Part shown: piece by piece, positions 53,290 through 63,774 of the stretch
Position numbering within the stretch: position 1 is the first letter of the stretch
How the letters are laid out: each line of letters starts with the position of its first letter
NCBI GenBank assembly: GCA_012845835.1
Contig: JABAKD010000002.1
Span: 21,882,454 to 21,946,453, forward strand
Length of the DNA stretch: 64,000 nt
Origin: Undaria pinnatifida
Lineage: Eukaryota; Sar; Phaeophyceae; Laminariales; Alariaceae
Direction: 5' to 3'
The notes under the pieces: model-generated
What the model was told of the DNA's origin: nothing
The model's input: the letters and a program-made list of their open reading frames with translations, nothing else
Databases searched by the model: none
Translations under genes and position numbers: made by a program

Positions 53290-53650
53290 GAGACATCCGT
53301 ACTGTTCACATTTGTTTTTGTTTTCTCATCCCATACACTATCTTCGCACTTTTTATTTCTATTTCTCCCTCCCCAGACATGCCCCAGATCCAGGGACACT
53401 ACCAGAATACTCTTCTCCCCCATCCCCACTACGGCGGGTGCCTTCGTTTTGATCGCGAGAAAACTCCAGCCATTTCCTCACCCAGCCTACCCACGTCGCT
53501 GGGCGCTCTCAGAAGTTGACTCGTTTGATGCTTTCTTCTTGAAAATAAGCTCCAAAATCCAACACACGTGAGATTCGAACTCCAGAACCAACTCTTCTAG
53601 TAGTATTCGAAGGTAGAACACTAGACCCCTGGGGCGGGCGACCGATCCAA
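53290..53650 (-). mobile_element. SINE-1b in AADC intron 1
   Basis: Minus strand: CGGTCGCCCGCCCCAGGGGT, B box GAGTTCGAATCTC (near 53570), GAGAGCGCCCAGCGACGTGG, TCTCGCGATCAAAACGAAGG and a G-rich block, then an A-rich tail near 53330. It matches 37681-37950. Confidence 0.7.
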
Positions 53651-53932
53651 AATCTCCAGAAAGATATTAGAGAAAGAGACGTATGAGGTTTATTTAGACT
53701 AACGATAAAGGCTCCGCTTGGTTGGTAATATTTGGTTAGGCCATGTCGGACTCATCATGGGAAAGAGTTCGATAACCCTGTAGGATGATTCCCACCGGTG
53801 CATTCTGAGACGGCACCTTCCCACAGCCTAAGGGTTCATAGCGGTGCCATCATTCTTTACACCAGACCATCCCCGTCTTGCCCGGGGCACCCCGCTGATG
53901 CACCCTTCCCCCGGCACCACCGGCCCTATCAG

Positions 53933-54042
53933 AAAATAATGGCAACAAGCGAGTTTCCTTCGGACGGCGAAAAATGGACCGACATAATGGCCGACGTCGA
54001 GTCGTTCATTATGCCAGGGATTACTCATTGGCAGCACCCGAG
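53933..54042 (+). CDS. AADC: AADC exon 2
   Basis: Acceptor CCTATCAG|AAA, donor CACCCGAG|GTGCGT, phase 2 at the end. Encodes the linker and DIMADVESFIMPGITHWQHP, matching the (D/E)-V-E-x-x-I-M-P-G-(V/I)-T-H-W block that shapes the substrate pocket entrance. Confidence 0.92.
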
Positions 54043-54435
54043 GTGCGTCCGGCGAACTGTTCCTTTCGATAATCACCCACCCGATCTTTACGGCCCCACA
54101 AAGGTTGGATCTTCACGTATCGGGAATGGTGTTGTCCTTTTGCATTGTCTAAACGGTGCTACAGACAGCGAACACGCGCGGTTCCTGGAAGCGCACTAGA
54201 TCGTCCAGCGGTTGCATTGTGTAGGTAGTCGTAACCACGATGCCCTAGCGTGATGGACGATATTGTGGCACGCACCCTTGACGAATGCTTGGATGCGTGA
54301 GAACGGCAGTCACTAGTAGGAGTTAGGTATCATGTTCCTGGAACGAGACAGACGGTGCAAGCCAACACGTTCGCAAAGGACAAATCGATTAATCGTATGA
54401 GCGTTCCTGTGTCGATCGCGGTGTTCGCCATTCAG

Positions 54436-54569
54436 GTTCTTCGGGTACTTTCCGGCGAACTCGTCCCCTCCGGCGATCTTGGGCGACATGCTGGCAAGCA
54501 TGTTCAACGTCATTGGCTTCTCGTGGGAATCATGCCCGGCGGCGACGGAGTTGGAGATCGTAGTTCTCG
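54436..54569 (+). CDS. AADC: AADC exon 3
   Basis: Acceptor CCATTCAG|GTTCTTCGG, donor GTTCTCG|GTACGG. Encodes FFGYFPANSSPPAILGDMLA and GFSWESCPAATELE, the strongest family signature of the N-terminal half. Phases fit exons 2 and 4. Confidence 0.95.
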
Positions 54570-54806
54570 GTACGGTTTGGTGACCGTTGCTCGTTTTGAA
54601 GAGGCTATGTCTAGCGCGCTTCCCCTATATCTATTATCATATGTTCTTGTTATTTTCCACGAATGCGCTCCCCAAAAATAATCCACCTTGGCTCAGGCTG
54701 CGCCTTCGATCCGTGAAATACTCGCGCAAGATTACACCACGCGCTGTCCGCTTCATGCATGCGATCGTCATTGGTTTTTCGTTGTTGATCTGTTCCGGCA
54801 CCGCAG

Positions 54807-55012
54807 ACCAGCTCGCCCGAGCCGTGGGTTTGCCAGACGTGTTCTTGTCGGACGCGGAAAGCGGCGGGATCATCCAAGGGTCTGCAAGCGATTCCGTCCT
54901 TGTTGCAGTGTTATCGGCGAGGACACGGGCTCTGAAGCATATGCAACGATTGAACCCGGGGGTCGGCGAGCACGAGCTGATGGCCAAGATGACTCTTTAC
55001 GCCTCAGACCAG
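54807..55012 (+). CDS. AADC: AADC exon 4
   Basis: Acceptor GGCACCGCAG|ACCAG, donor GACCAG|GTGAAC, phase 0 at the end. Holds the PLP-phosphate binding block GGIIQGSASDSVLVAVLSAR and ends at YASDQ. The usual W after L-D is Q here (LDQLARAVGLP). Reading on past the donor would give VNESV and break the family pattern, so the donor is well supported. Confidence 0.94.
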
Positions 55013-55765
55013 GTGAACGAGTCCGTCCGATCGACGGGGGCCCCTGTCGCCCTGCGTCCGGATTAAGCACGTGACGCTGCCCGTCATAGCTGATTATTGT
55101 CCGGCACACCAATCATTTGCTTGTCTACTTCTATTTTGGGGGGGAGCTTGTGGCAGAGTATCGTCGTGCGCGGTGATTGCATTGCCATCGACGTTACCTA
55201 TCTCGAACAAAGTGACAGTCGGTTCTCAGTCACGTGTGCCGTCCGTGGTCAGAAAGCTACGTTGCGAGTGTTTTTGGTGTTTGTGATCGATGTGCATCGG
55301 AGCCCACGCTATGCGGTAGCGCTTTGCACAACTGTTCGCGAGGTTTCAACATATAGGGGCAGAAGCTGGGGCGGGGTGAAATGTCTCAAATCTTGCTCGA
55401 TGTAGTTCAGAGTGCAGGTATAATTGCAAAACACCCCTTGGTATCCGATGTACTTTGATAAACAGTTATGTACCCGAAGGATTCTTCGGTTCCCCCGTCT
55501 CCCCCCTTGCCCTTTAGCCGATTGTTTTTACTCGGCGTCTCCCTTCTAAATCGTGAAAGGGGGTACTATATGACAAGGCAACACCCAAAATCGCCGGCTG
55601 TTCCACAGCAAATCCCACTTCTTTGTCAGCCGTCAATGTTGCCGGTGGCAAGAAAGACAACTTCGCGCGGACGTCGAGCGCAATCCTCACCGTTACCGTG
55701 ACCCGTCGCCCGCCACCTTATCGCTGCCGGCATACAACGTACGCACTACCCGTAATAAACGCCAG

Positions 55766-56013
55766 GCGCACTCATCTGTCCAGAAAGCCGCCAACATTGC
55801 CGGACTGGGGGGAAACATGAAGCTAATCCCTACTAGAAGAGGGGATGGGCCAGATTTCAACAACGCTGACGCCTTGGATGCCGCCGACCTTGCGGCCGCG
55901 ATGAAGGAGGACATCGCAGCCGGCCTGACACCCGTGTTTGTTAATGCCAACGTCGGTTCAACCAACTCCTGCGCGGTCGACCCCGTGCGCGCCATAGCGG
56001 AAATCTGTCGCAG
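55766..56013 (+). CDS. AADC: AADC exon 5
   Basis: Acceptor AAACGCCAG|GCGCAC, donor TGTCGCAG|GTGGAA. Begins AHSSVQKAANIAGL, supplying the His that stacks on the PLP ring, and contains the (M/I)-x-x-D-x-x-A-G-L-x-P block as MKEDIAAGLTPVFVNANVGS and the N/T-S-C-A-V-D-P segment before the helix leading to the PLP-binding Asp. Confidence 0.95.
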
Positions 56014-56130
56014 GTGGAAGGAGGGGCTCTTATGGAATCGGGGTGATTAGGAATAGGGAGGGGGCGGTGTACTCAGTTTGTGTATGGATGTAGTCGTATG
56101 ATCATAGACCCTCACATCCCTACTATGCCG

Positions 56131-56250
56131 GGACGGAGCACGTCGCGTTTTCACCAACCAGGCAGATATTGCTTGCACCAAGCGCGAAGCACCGTGAAGT
56201 GTTCAACGAATCGCATGAAGGGTGGACTGCATCCTCCCAAGAACCCCTCG
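56131..56250 (-). repeat. dispersed repeat in AADC intron 5
   Basis: Reverse-complement match to 39092-39212 over about 120 bp, with GTTTTCACCAACCAGGCAGA, CATGAAGGGTGGACTGCATC and CCAAGAACCCC. Confidence 0.85.
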
Positions 56251-57332
56251 TAAGACGGACTTCGGCACCTTGTGCCTACTTTCTTTGTTATAGATGACGG
56301 CGACCAATGAGTTATACGTTGTTTTCTGGTATGGCCACTCCAGAGACAGGAATGGGTGTTACTATGTAACTGCCTCGTGGGTGCCTTGCCATAATCACAC
56401 TGCGTGATGCGATCATCCCGCTTGTGCGGAGTTGGGTTCTCCACCCCGCACAATTTGATCAAACTCGATAAGCATTATGGTGACCGCCAATAAAAAGAAT
56501 AAGAAAAAACAATAAACGGTATCCTGATTGTCTAGCTGACGAAGTAATTGGCATGATTTACAGCGTTGTTTCCAACCAACGCCAACCCCAATATACATAG
56601 TGTTTTACAGCGTCGGCGCCAACCAAGGCTAACTATATATACTAGGGAGGGGGGGGGGGGTACTCATTTTGTCCCTGCCTTAGTTATTTGACCATTCATC
56701 ATGCATCTATTTCGAGACGGGGTGATGTGGGGGTTGGCTGTGTTAGGTGCTTTGTGTTCTGCTGTAGGACTGACTGCGCCTAAGGGCTCATGGCCACGTG
56801 TAGCTGGCCGATAGAGAAAACACCCCACAAGCCCTGATACGGCACAACACATTCCGCCCATACGGATGTCGTACGCTGTCGAATAAGTGTTGGTAAGTAA
56901 CCTAGAAAGCATGCTTAAGCAAGCCTTTTTCGCTTGGTCGTTGTCAGCATAATCCAAGCAACTGGGTCTTGCTTATTTGCTTACATTAGCTGCTTCGATA
57001 TCAGTATGGTATATACTAGTTGTAATCCACACGAACTAAGTTAATAGGCTTTAGAGGATGCCCATTGTACAATCTATACTAGAAAGTGCATGCGGTTTAG
57101 TGTACTAAAAAACTTGTGGGTGTTCATGCTACCGTTACAAAACGCCATACAATTATTGAAGTGGGGTTTTAGTACGACACGCACCATATAAACCCAATAT
57201 GCCATAAAGCACGCTTAACGAAGCAACAAAAACTGAACAAAGAGTGTTATTTGAAACAACTCCTCTATTTATCTGCTCACCAACACTGTCGGATGATACC
57301 CCCTACAGTTGTTCGGGGGATACGTACGCCAG

Positions 57333-57402
57333 AGGCAAGCAGCACGGAAAGGAAGTCGAGGCGGCGGAGGGCCTAGTGCCATGGCTGCACGTTGACGCTG
57401 CG
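57333..57402 (+). CDS. AADC: AADC exon 6
   Basis: Donor GACGCTGCG|GTGAGA is strong. Acceptor taken at ACGCCAG|AGGCAAG; CCCTACAG|TTGTTCGG at 57308 is also in phase and would add eight codons. Encodes EGLVPWLHVDAA, with the Asp (57394-57396) that pairs with the PLP pyridine nitrogen. Confidence 0.88.
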
Positions 57403-57755
57403 GTGAGAGCACGCCGGCTAGGCCGACACATCCACCACCGCCGCGTGTATGATGCCGTTTGACAGGGACTATGCTCAGGAACTGCGTTTAACTCTCGTTT
57501 TTTTGTTGCTTTGTTGCACTACTGACTTATCGTCATTTGTGCAGCTCGGTCAAGGAAGTCCTCGGGCAGCTTCATCGAGCACGGCTCATACCGTCCTTGT
57601 GCTTTGCAGTCACGTTCTTTGTCGTCTTTGGGATGTTTTCGACGCAGTACGTTTCCGTGGGCGTCCCTACGGGACAACGATTCACGGTGCTGGCAGTCCG
57701 ACCTATTGTATTGTTCTCCGCTTCCACCACCGCTGCTTTGTTTTCGACCCAAAAG

Positions 57756-57847
57756 TATGCCGGATCAGCGGCTGTGTGTCCGGAGAATCGGTGGATAATG
57801 GACGGCGTTGATGGGGCCGACAGTATTATGTTCAACGTCCACAAATG
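57756..57847 (+). CDS. AADC: AADC exon 7
   Basis: Acceptor GACCCAAAAG|TATGCC, donor CACAAATG|GTGAGC. Encodes YAGSAAVCPENRWIMDGVDG and ADSIMFNVHKW, including the lysine that forms the Schiff base with PLP (57843-57845). Confidence 0.95.
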
Positions 57848-58519
57848 GTGAGCGGGCAAGGATGGACTTTGACCGCGTGTTTATGGTTACCGGCGTGAGG
57901 CGTGACCCCAATCGTGCGGTACATTCAACAGCTATACACCGTCTGTCCCTGACGAAACGTTCCCATATATTAGAATAACCAGTAGATCTTCAGATGTCAA
58001 ACATACGCATGATTACGTCAACAAGGTTCGAGGCGACACCGGTGGAGCGCAGTCGAGGCGAAGAAGCCCACCAACCAACTATGTTGACGACGAAATCTAT
58101 GAAGATTGGAAGCTTCTCAATTATCAATCCTATCATCCTTATCCCTACTCCTTCCCTCCGCCCCTCAACCCCCCCAGCCCGTATGTGCTGTTTTACGAAT
58201 GGTTCCCACGGATGACACGGGGGTCCGGTTTACAGTAGTACCTCAAGTGCTGCCGTAGGGAGTGTCAACTTCAAGGATTCACCATACGCCTTCAATTACA
58301 GAAATCCTCCTTAAAAAATCCGCCCGAGGCAAGAGCTAACCGATGGGGGGTGACGTGTCTGTTGCACGGCAGGGCGCAATCGCTGTTGATATGCCCATAC
58401 TCGCTGCCGTTGGTGATTTGGCCGCAAGTGGAAACCTTCCTGCTTCCCTCTGACTTACCTGCGTTCGCTTATGACCCGCTTCTCGCATATTCTTGGCTTT
58501 TTCTGCCGTGAACAAACAG

Positions 58520-58655
58520 GCTCTTGGTGAATTTCGCCTGTTAAGCCTTGTGGGTTAAAAAGGGTACGGATGTGGTCGATGCACTGTCCGTCAAGCAGGA
58601 CATTTTGTACTCAAACGGAGACCAAGGAGATTTGCCTGACTTCAAGGACTGGCAG
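58520..58655 (+). CDS. AADC: AADC exon 8, with in-frame TAA
   Basis: Acceptor AACAAACAG|GCTCTT, donor GACTGGCAG|GTGTGA; both phases fit. Encodes W-LLVNF, then A-C-stop-A-LWVKK where the family has N-F-D-C-x-x-x-W-(V/L)-K. The TAA is 58542-58544, and the conserved Asp before the Cys is Ala. The later mobile-loop part (VKQDILYSNGDQGDLPDF) has no tyrosine at the position of the catalytic loop Tyr when aligned without gaps. The match is too good on both sides of the stop for it to be intron. Confidence 0.88.
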
Positions 58656-59310
58656 GTGTGAGGAACCTGGAATCAACGCCCCATCCCATGCACAATACTA
58701 TAATTTTTGGAACATATTACGCGCGGTATGATGAAGAGAGAAACGGACATTAATGGGGTTGCCTTGTATGGGGAGATGGCGTATGTGGCACGTGCCACTT
58801 TCCGTCGCAGTCTACGGTTTATCCGTTCTCTACAAAAGACCCGGAACGGTCATGTCATTTACTGTACTTGTCGGATGCATTTTTTTCCCGCAAGATCACT
58901 GCGTTCTCTTTTGGGTGCTCACAGAAAAAATGTTCTGCCTTTTCTCGCCGAATCTTGGCCTAGTGTTGATGACATTAAGGAAAGGTCCGTAAAAATATAT
59001 AATGCGTTTGTATTTAAACGAGGATGTCTTACGTTGAAAAGACCGCATGCAAATAGTAACTGTTAGGTTAACAACGCTCAGATAAGCTAGTGGCTGTGAG
59101 CCTGGCCATTTTCAGGCCAGACCAGCGCAAAACCTGTAGCAAAGGTAGCAAAGGGGAACAGGCGTACGTTCGCCAACGAGTGGTGGGGGCCGAGGCCGGC
59201 CCTTTTCGTTTGCACTTACCGTGTCGGCTGCATGACTGTGTCGTTCACTCGTGCGTTGCATGCTTAAGGCCCAAGGCATGACTTACCGAACGACTCGATT
59301 TTTCCCACAG

Positions 59311-59450
59311 GTGCCCCTTAGCCGAAAGTTTCGGTCACTGAAGTTGTGGATGACGATGCGCGCGTTCGGCCTGGACAAGGTCAGGGGGCATATTCGACGC
59401 CACACGCAGCTTGCGAAGGATTTGGAGGCAATGGTGAAGACTGATGACAG
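59311..59450 (+). CDS. AADC: AADC exon 9
   Basis: Acceptor TTTTTCCCACAG|GTGCCC, donor GATGACAG|GTGACG. Encodes VPLSRKFRSLKLW and the following helix (DKVRGHIRRHTQLAKDLEAM), the block after the flexible loop. Confidence 0.95.
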
Positions 59451-59701
59451 GTGACGGGGGTGACACGGCTTTGGCTTGACCACGGTGGTTGGTCCTTGGT
59501 AATGTGTCAACTCGGAGTGCCTTTTTCTTCTTCTCTTTGTGGCAGGTGTCCTTCAGTGAGAACTGCTCGGACCGTTACGTTTGCTAGTTTATCCGGCGAA
59601 ATGCAGTGGAAAATGAATAAAACTAGACACCCGAAAAAAAATATTGCATGCCGCGAGTGATGGGGTGCCTTACATTGCTCTTTGCCTCGGTCTCGCTCAA
59701 G

Positions 59702-59782
59702 GTTTATGATCGTTGCGCCAGCGCGCTTCGGACTGGTGTGCTTCCGGCTCAAGTCGACAGACGAAGCCAACGAGGAGCTCAG
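59702..59782 (+). CDS. AADC: AADC exon 10
   Basis: Acceptor CTCGCTCAAG|GTTTATG, donor GAGCTCAG|GTAATG. Encodes RFMIVAPARFGLVCFRLKST and the start of the next helix (DEANEEL). GLVCFRLK is a near-invariant strand of the C-terminal domain. Confidence 0.93.
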
Positions 59783-60502
59783 GTAATGACTGAGCAGGCA
59801 TGAAAGGAAGGGTTGCAGCGGGGCGACTACTATTAATATGTCGAAGTCGAACGCGGTTCGATCCAATAGATGCACTAGAGCAGAAACCCGGTACTGTAAA
59901 TTCGCGGATAGTAGACAGCGCTCACGCTGTGCATGTTTCACGCAGAGAATGGTCTATATCAAGTGAATAGGGTTCAGTTTGCCAGGTAGGGCTGGGGACA
60001 GAGAAGTGGTTGGGGCTACGTTGTGCACCTATCTTTAGCTCCCGGATGAAATGTCGTGCTATTTCTTTGTTTTCTGAAAAATCTTAGCCAACGGTACAAA
60101 AGGCTACAGGCGCGACAAATTGTGCGGTCAGGCGTGAAATGATCACAAGCCGTCCTGTCCTTTGCAGGTGCCAACGTTATGTCTACGTGTTGGCGATGTG
60201 CCGCACTAACTAGTTCGGTCTTGGCTAGTGTTTCCCTTGAATTGAGTATCGGAACTGTTAGTCAGCCGCGCCAATATAATACCCAGCCGAAGAGGAGCAA
60301 CTCGCATCTCCTACCCTCGGCCATGGGAAGGCTACCCCACTAGAGCGACCCCCAGCATGGGTTGATTTCTCACCGTCCCCGCTGATCGACACATATCATG
60401 TGGGCGATTGGTGTACGCCAATCGCAATCATCCTTGTCCCTTACTCTCTCCACACTCTCGGATCCCTTCGTGGTTACGTTGTGACTGAAAATCGTGACGC
60501 AG

Positions 60503-60671
60503 ATCGCGGATTATTGCTTCAGGGCTTGCTTTCTTCTCGTCCACGAAGCTGGGAGGCCAGACCTGCTTGAGGTTCGCCATTGGTTGCCCTTCGACGAACA
60601 TCGGACACGTTCAAGAACTTTGGGACGCTGTAAGGCAAACGGCAGACGATATGGCAGCCGGCGGCTTCTGA
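60503..60671 (+). CDS. AADC: AADC exon 11, terminal
   Basis: Acceptor GTGACGCAG|ATCGCGG. Encodes the C-terminal domain: IIASGLAFFSSTKLGGQTCL, RFAIGCPSTNIGHVQELWDA and VRQTADDMAAGGF, then TGA at 60669-60671. Length past RFA-(I/V)-G is normal for the family. Confidence 0.95.
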
Positions 60672-63250
60672 ATTCGCGCCACATGGCACATTTGATCATT
60701 GTCTCTGCCTTACCATGTGCACCAACAACGGGGTACTACAATTAAGGATAGTTCACATTCCGATCATGCGAGTGCAACCATTCTGGAATGGTCAACCATG
60801 TTGTGCTAGTTTGCACGTTTGGACCCCAACGGCCTATGGGAATCGCAACGGAAAGAGCAATTTACACCACGCATGTAGAAGGATGGCCTTGGATAGTCGG
60901 AATTGGGATATGGAGATCAACCCTAGCCTGTCTGCTCATTTGCCTGGAGGTTGCGCTTGGCCTAATGATAGAGCTTGCGTTGTGCGCGTGAGCCCTGTCT
61001 TCGGTGGATACCTTAGGCTGGAAAGCTCTTCAGAGGTATATCTATGCACCGCAGAGGTGGCGAGCCGGGCCTCAAGCTGGGCGCATGGGCCGGGATTGTC
61101 ACGTTTTCTTGAAGCGGGAAATGATAGCAGGTAGATGCAGTCGGATTCCACAACTCGGCGAGACTGTTGAAAGCACAGGCTGTTGAAAGCAGCATATTGT
61201 GTGGTAGTTAAATGTTCTGTTGTATGCACGATATTTTAGTATTTTGGTTCATTTTCAATCAACCATCTTCCCTCGCGTACCAAAGATTCAAGTAATTTGT
61301 CATGGCCAATTTTTGCTTTTTTTCGGTCGTGCGAAGACAATACAGTATTTACTAAATGCATAGCAAGGCAATAGGGTCCGTGCAGAGTGTGGTTGTGTTT
61401 CTTCTCATTAAACTGAAGGTCCCCACCTTTACCTTGTGTGCCTGCTGTGTCTAGTCCGAGATTGTAGTTTGACATGATTTGCTGGGCACCAATGGATGAT
61501 ATGAGTATGTTCATGCTCTCTCGCCCCCTCAACCTCCCCGCCCTTTTCAAGCGATTGTGCAGCGTGGAGTGGTATGCGGTTTCCGTATGCCGTACAGACG
61601 CGAATGGGGTAGATATAAAGCTTACATCATCCAAAGGTGCTCAATTGTTTTTGTACGTAATATCCGAGCATTTTGAGTACAGACAAAAAAGGCTATATGA
61701 TTTATGCGTTTGTTATGGAGTTTACCTGCTGCGCGTATCCAATATACGCGTTTTAATCAAGTTTGCCATACAAATGAATTGAGCGTCGTTTTCTTCATTA
61801 CGGTATATTAACAAGTAGCAGCATGGATCAGCACTCCTGTATCACTGTGATACCACGTGTCGCTATTCCCGGATGAAATATAATATGGTAAATAACTAGA
61901 TCCTCAATAAAACAACCTCGTGACGCGTAGCGAGACGTCTGCGCTGTGATTTATCGGTACTCTGGGACAGAAAGAAGCATGCGGTTAAGCTTGTGCTATA
62001 CCGGCATCAAACAGTTGTCGAGAGTTCAGAAATACAACGGCTTTTAAATAGGAGAAATCCGCTCGTCGAGAAAGACCTTCGATTCGACGAGTTCGACAAG
62101 TCTGAACCAAAGGGCTACGGGAATTTGCGCGAGCTGGCCGGGTTTTTGATGCGGCGTGACTCCAGAGTGGAGATGTTAGCTTGCTTTTTGGTCATGAAGT
62201 GATGATTTTCCTCCTTTTCTAACGACCAAAACCCTCGGAGTGGAGGATTCATTTCTTTGCGCTTAAGTTAGGGTAATGGAAAAACGACTTTCATGCGTTC
62301 TTACGACTAAACGACCATAAAAAATACGTTGTTGTTGTGTTTTCGACTTGGGCATGTTGGACTTTGGATGGTTTTGAATGTGTGCCCAGCAATGAGGTAG
62401 CTCCCTGATATGATGTATCACACTAAGGTTTGGGACTGCTGCCCTAGTACGCTCGTTTTAATCCCGTTTTCACCAGGTAATGTCCGTATGGTCACTGGTG
62501 AAAATCCAATAGATAGATGCGGTACAGCTGAGTGCGGAGTGATGTTGGAGATTTATGTTTTGAAGACAGCAGCGTGTGTCGGATTCTAGATTTTGATTTT
62601 CGGACGTTTCGCATTGAAATTGAAGGTTTTCGATTTCGGATTGTAGAGGTTTCGGACGTTGAGTTTGGTAACATATGAATGCATAAAAAGGCTTCGGTAA
62701 GGGATTGATTCTGAATGCTGTCCCTGGATTGTGATTCTTTGTTTATGGAGAGACGTTCGGCGGTGCTGGAACTACTTCGATCTTTCTTTCTGCCGCACCA
62801 GTGCAGGGAGAATGAATACTGTTTGGGTGTGCTTTCATTGACTCGTTTTTTACTTGAGGATATGATACATAACTGGTAATATGGTATCATACCGCATCAG
62901 CTGCAAAAGCAGGGAGGCTATTGATTATGACTTCTTACTTGATACGTGTATTCTATTGGGGGATAGGAGTTCCAATGCTAGATTACTGTTGTTGACGTAA
63001 TCGAGATACCGGCATGGCGGAGATCGATCTCGCCTCATTCCCCGTCTGTCTGTCGTTTTCCTTCCAGACACATCCCCCTTGGTACTCGAGAGGAGTATAG
63101 ACTAGTGATCTATGTGTGGTACTCGAGAGGAGCTGAATCATACCTGGTATATATATATATCTACACGTTCTACTTGCATACCCCCTGGGGTCTCCGCGAC
63201 CCTAGATATTGTTGACTGTACAGTGGCATTGCCCTGCGACGCTCCCAGGA
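60672..63250. other. downstream of AADC, no gene supported
   Basis: Probably holds the 3' UTR; no AATAAA-type signal close by was assigned. ORFs of 139 codons (60715-61134, plus) and two of 132 codons on the minus strand (61236-61634 and 62492-62890) have no recognised domain. Confidence 0.45.
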
Positions 63251-63254
63251 CTCG

Positions 63255-63480
63255 GGAAACAGGTACCGTGGCAATTTGGCGAATGGCGTGAGAAACCGTA
63301 GGAAGTCGTAGTATACCGTGGGATACCGCGGGATACCATGGCAAGTCCGGTACCAGATATCCGGTACCGTACACACCGCGGTTAGTCTGTGGGATAACGT
63401 AGAATACGGTGGAAAGTCCAGTATTGTGTACCTGGTATGACTTAGACAGTGGAATACCATGGTAGGTCTGTTGGATACTG
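63255..63480. repeat. minisatellite of GATACCGTGG-like words
   Basis: GGATACCG(C/T)GG, GGATACCATGG, GGAATACCATGG and CGGTACC(G/A)-type words repeat irregularly, every 10-25 bases. Several are palindromic around CCGCGG or CCATGG. Confidence 0.65.
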
Positions 63481-63599
63481 TGTTGTACCACCTCCACCCC
63501 CCTCTCCCGCCTCCTCTCTCCCCCCTTCCTCCCGCCTCCCCTCCCTCCCCCTCCGCCCCAACAAAAATCAAAATCCGCCAGAGTTATATTTTAAAAATA

Positions 63600-63740
63600 A
63601 AAGTAAACTTCAGCTGTGAGATCGAAGATATGTTGAAACTAATCATTGCAAGCGGTGTGTGATACTCCGATCGCGCGTAATACGGGTTGTGTGTCCCCAT
63701 TAGGATATAGGTCGGCGACTCCCCTTGGAACCACAGTGTA
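63600..63740 (-). repeat. R1 core copy, reverse, facing the next copy
   Basis: Minus strand: GGAGTCGCCGACCTATATCC, GGGGACACACAACCCGTATT, CGATCGGAGTATCACACACC and core with ATT for ATG. A CT-rich tract (63491-63560) precedes it on the plus strand. Confidence 0.85.
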
Positions 63741-63774
63741 GAGAGTTTTATACCCTACCCGAGAGGTGATATAC

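Larger units (their letters stand above)
48086..60671 (+). pseudogene. AADC: aromatic-L-amino-acid decarboxylase gene, 11 exons, one in-frame stop
   Basis: PLP-dependent group II decarboxylase, the family that turns L-DOPA, tyrosine, tryptophan or related amino acids into amines in the cytosol; substrate cannot be read from sequence. Eleven exons join in phase with GT-AG borders to about 541 codons, against 480-515 in known members; the excess is an N-terminal extension. Conserved blocks run in order: MVEYIADY, MPGITHWQHP, YFPANSSPPAILGDML, GFSWESCPAATELE, GIIQGSAS, YASDQ|AHSSVQKAA, WLHVDAA|YAGSA, FNVHKW, DWQ|VPLSRKFRSLKLW, GLVCFRLK, LRFAIG. PLP lysine codon is 57843-57845, cofactor Asp 57394-57396, ring-stacking His 55769-55771. 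Exon 8 has TAA at 58542-58544. Either a recent pseudogene, a null allele or a base-call error. Introns are 237-1319 bp except intron 1 (5607 bp). Confidence 0.93.

Noticed and set aside
55013-55066. Exon 4 reading on as VNESVRSTGAPV
   Set aside because: CAG|GTGAAC is a good donor, and exon 5 supplies AHSSVQKAA in phase, which fits the family much better.
58542-58544. TAA reassigned to a sense codon, since TAA also interrupts gag and RNase H
   Set aside because: The residues expected at the three sites differ (Ser-like or Tyr), many reading frames are plainly broken, and three cases do not support a changed code.
60715-63000. ORFs of 132-139 codons after AADC
   Set aside because: No recognised domain, start context or splice support.
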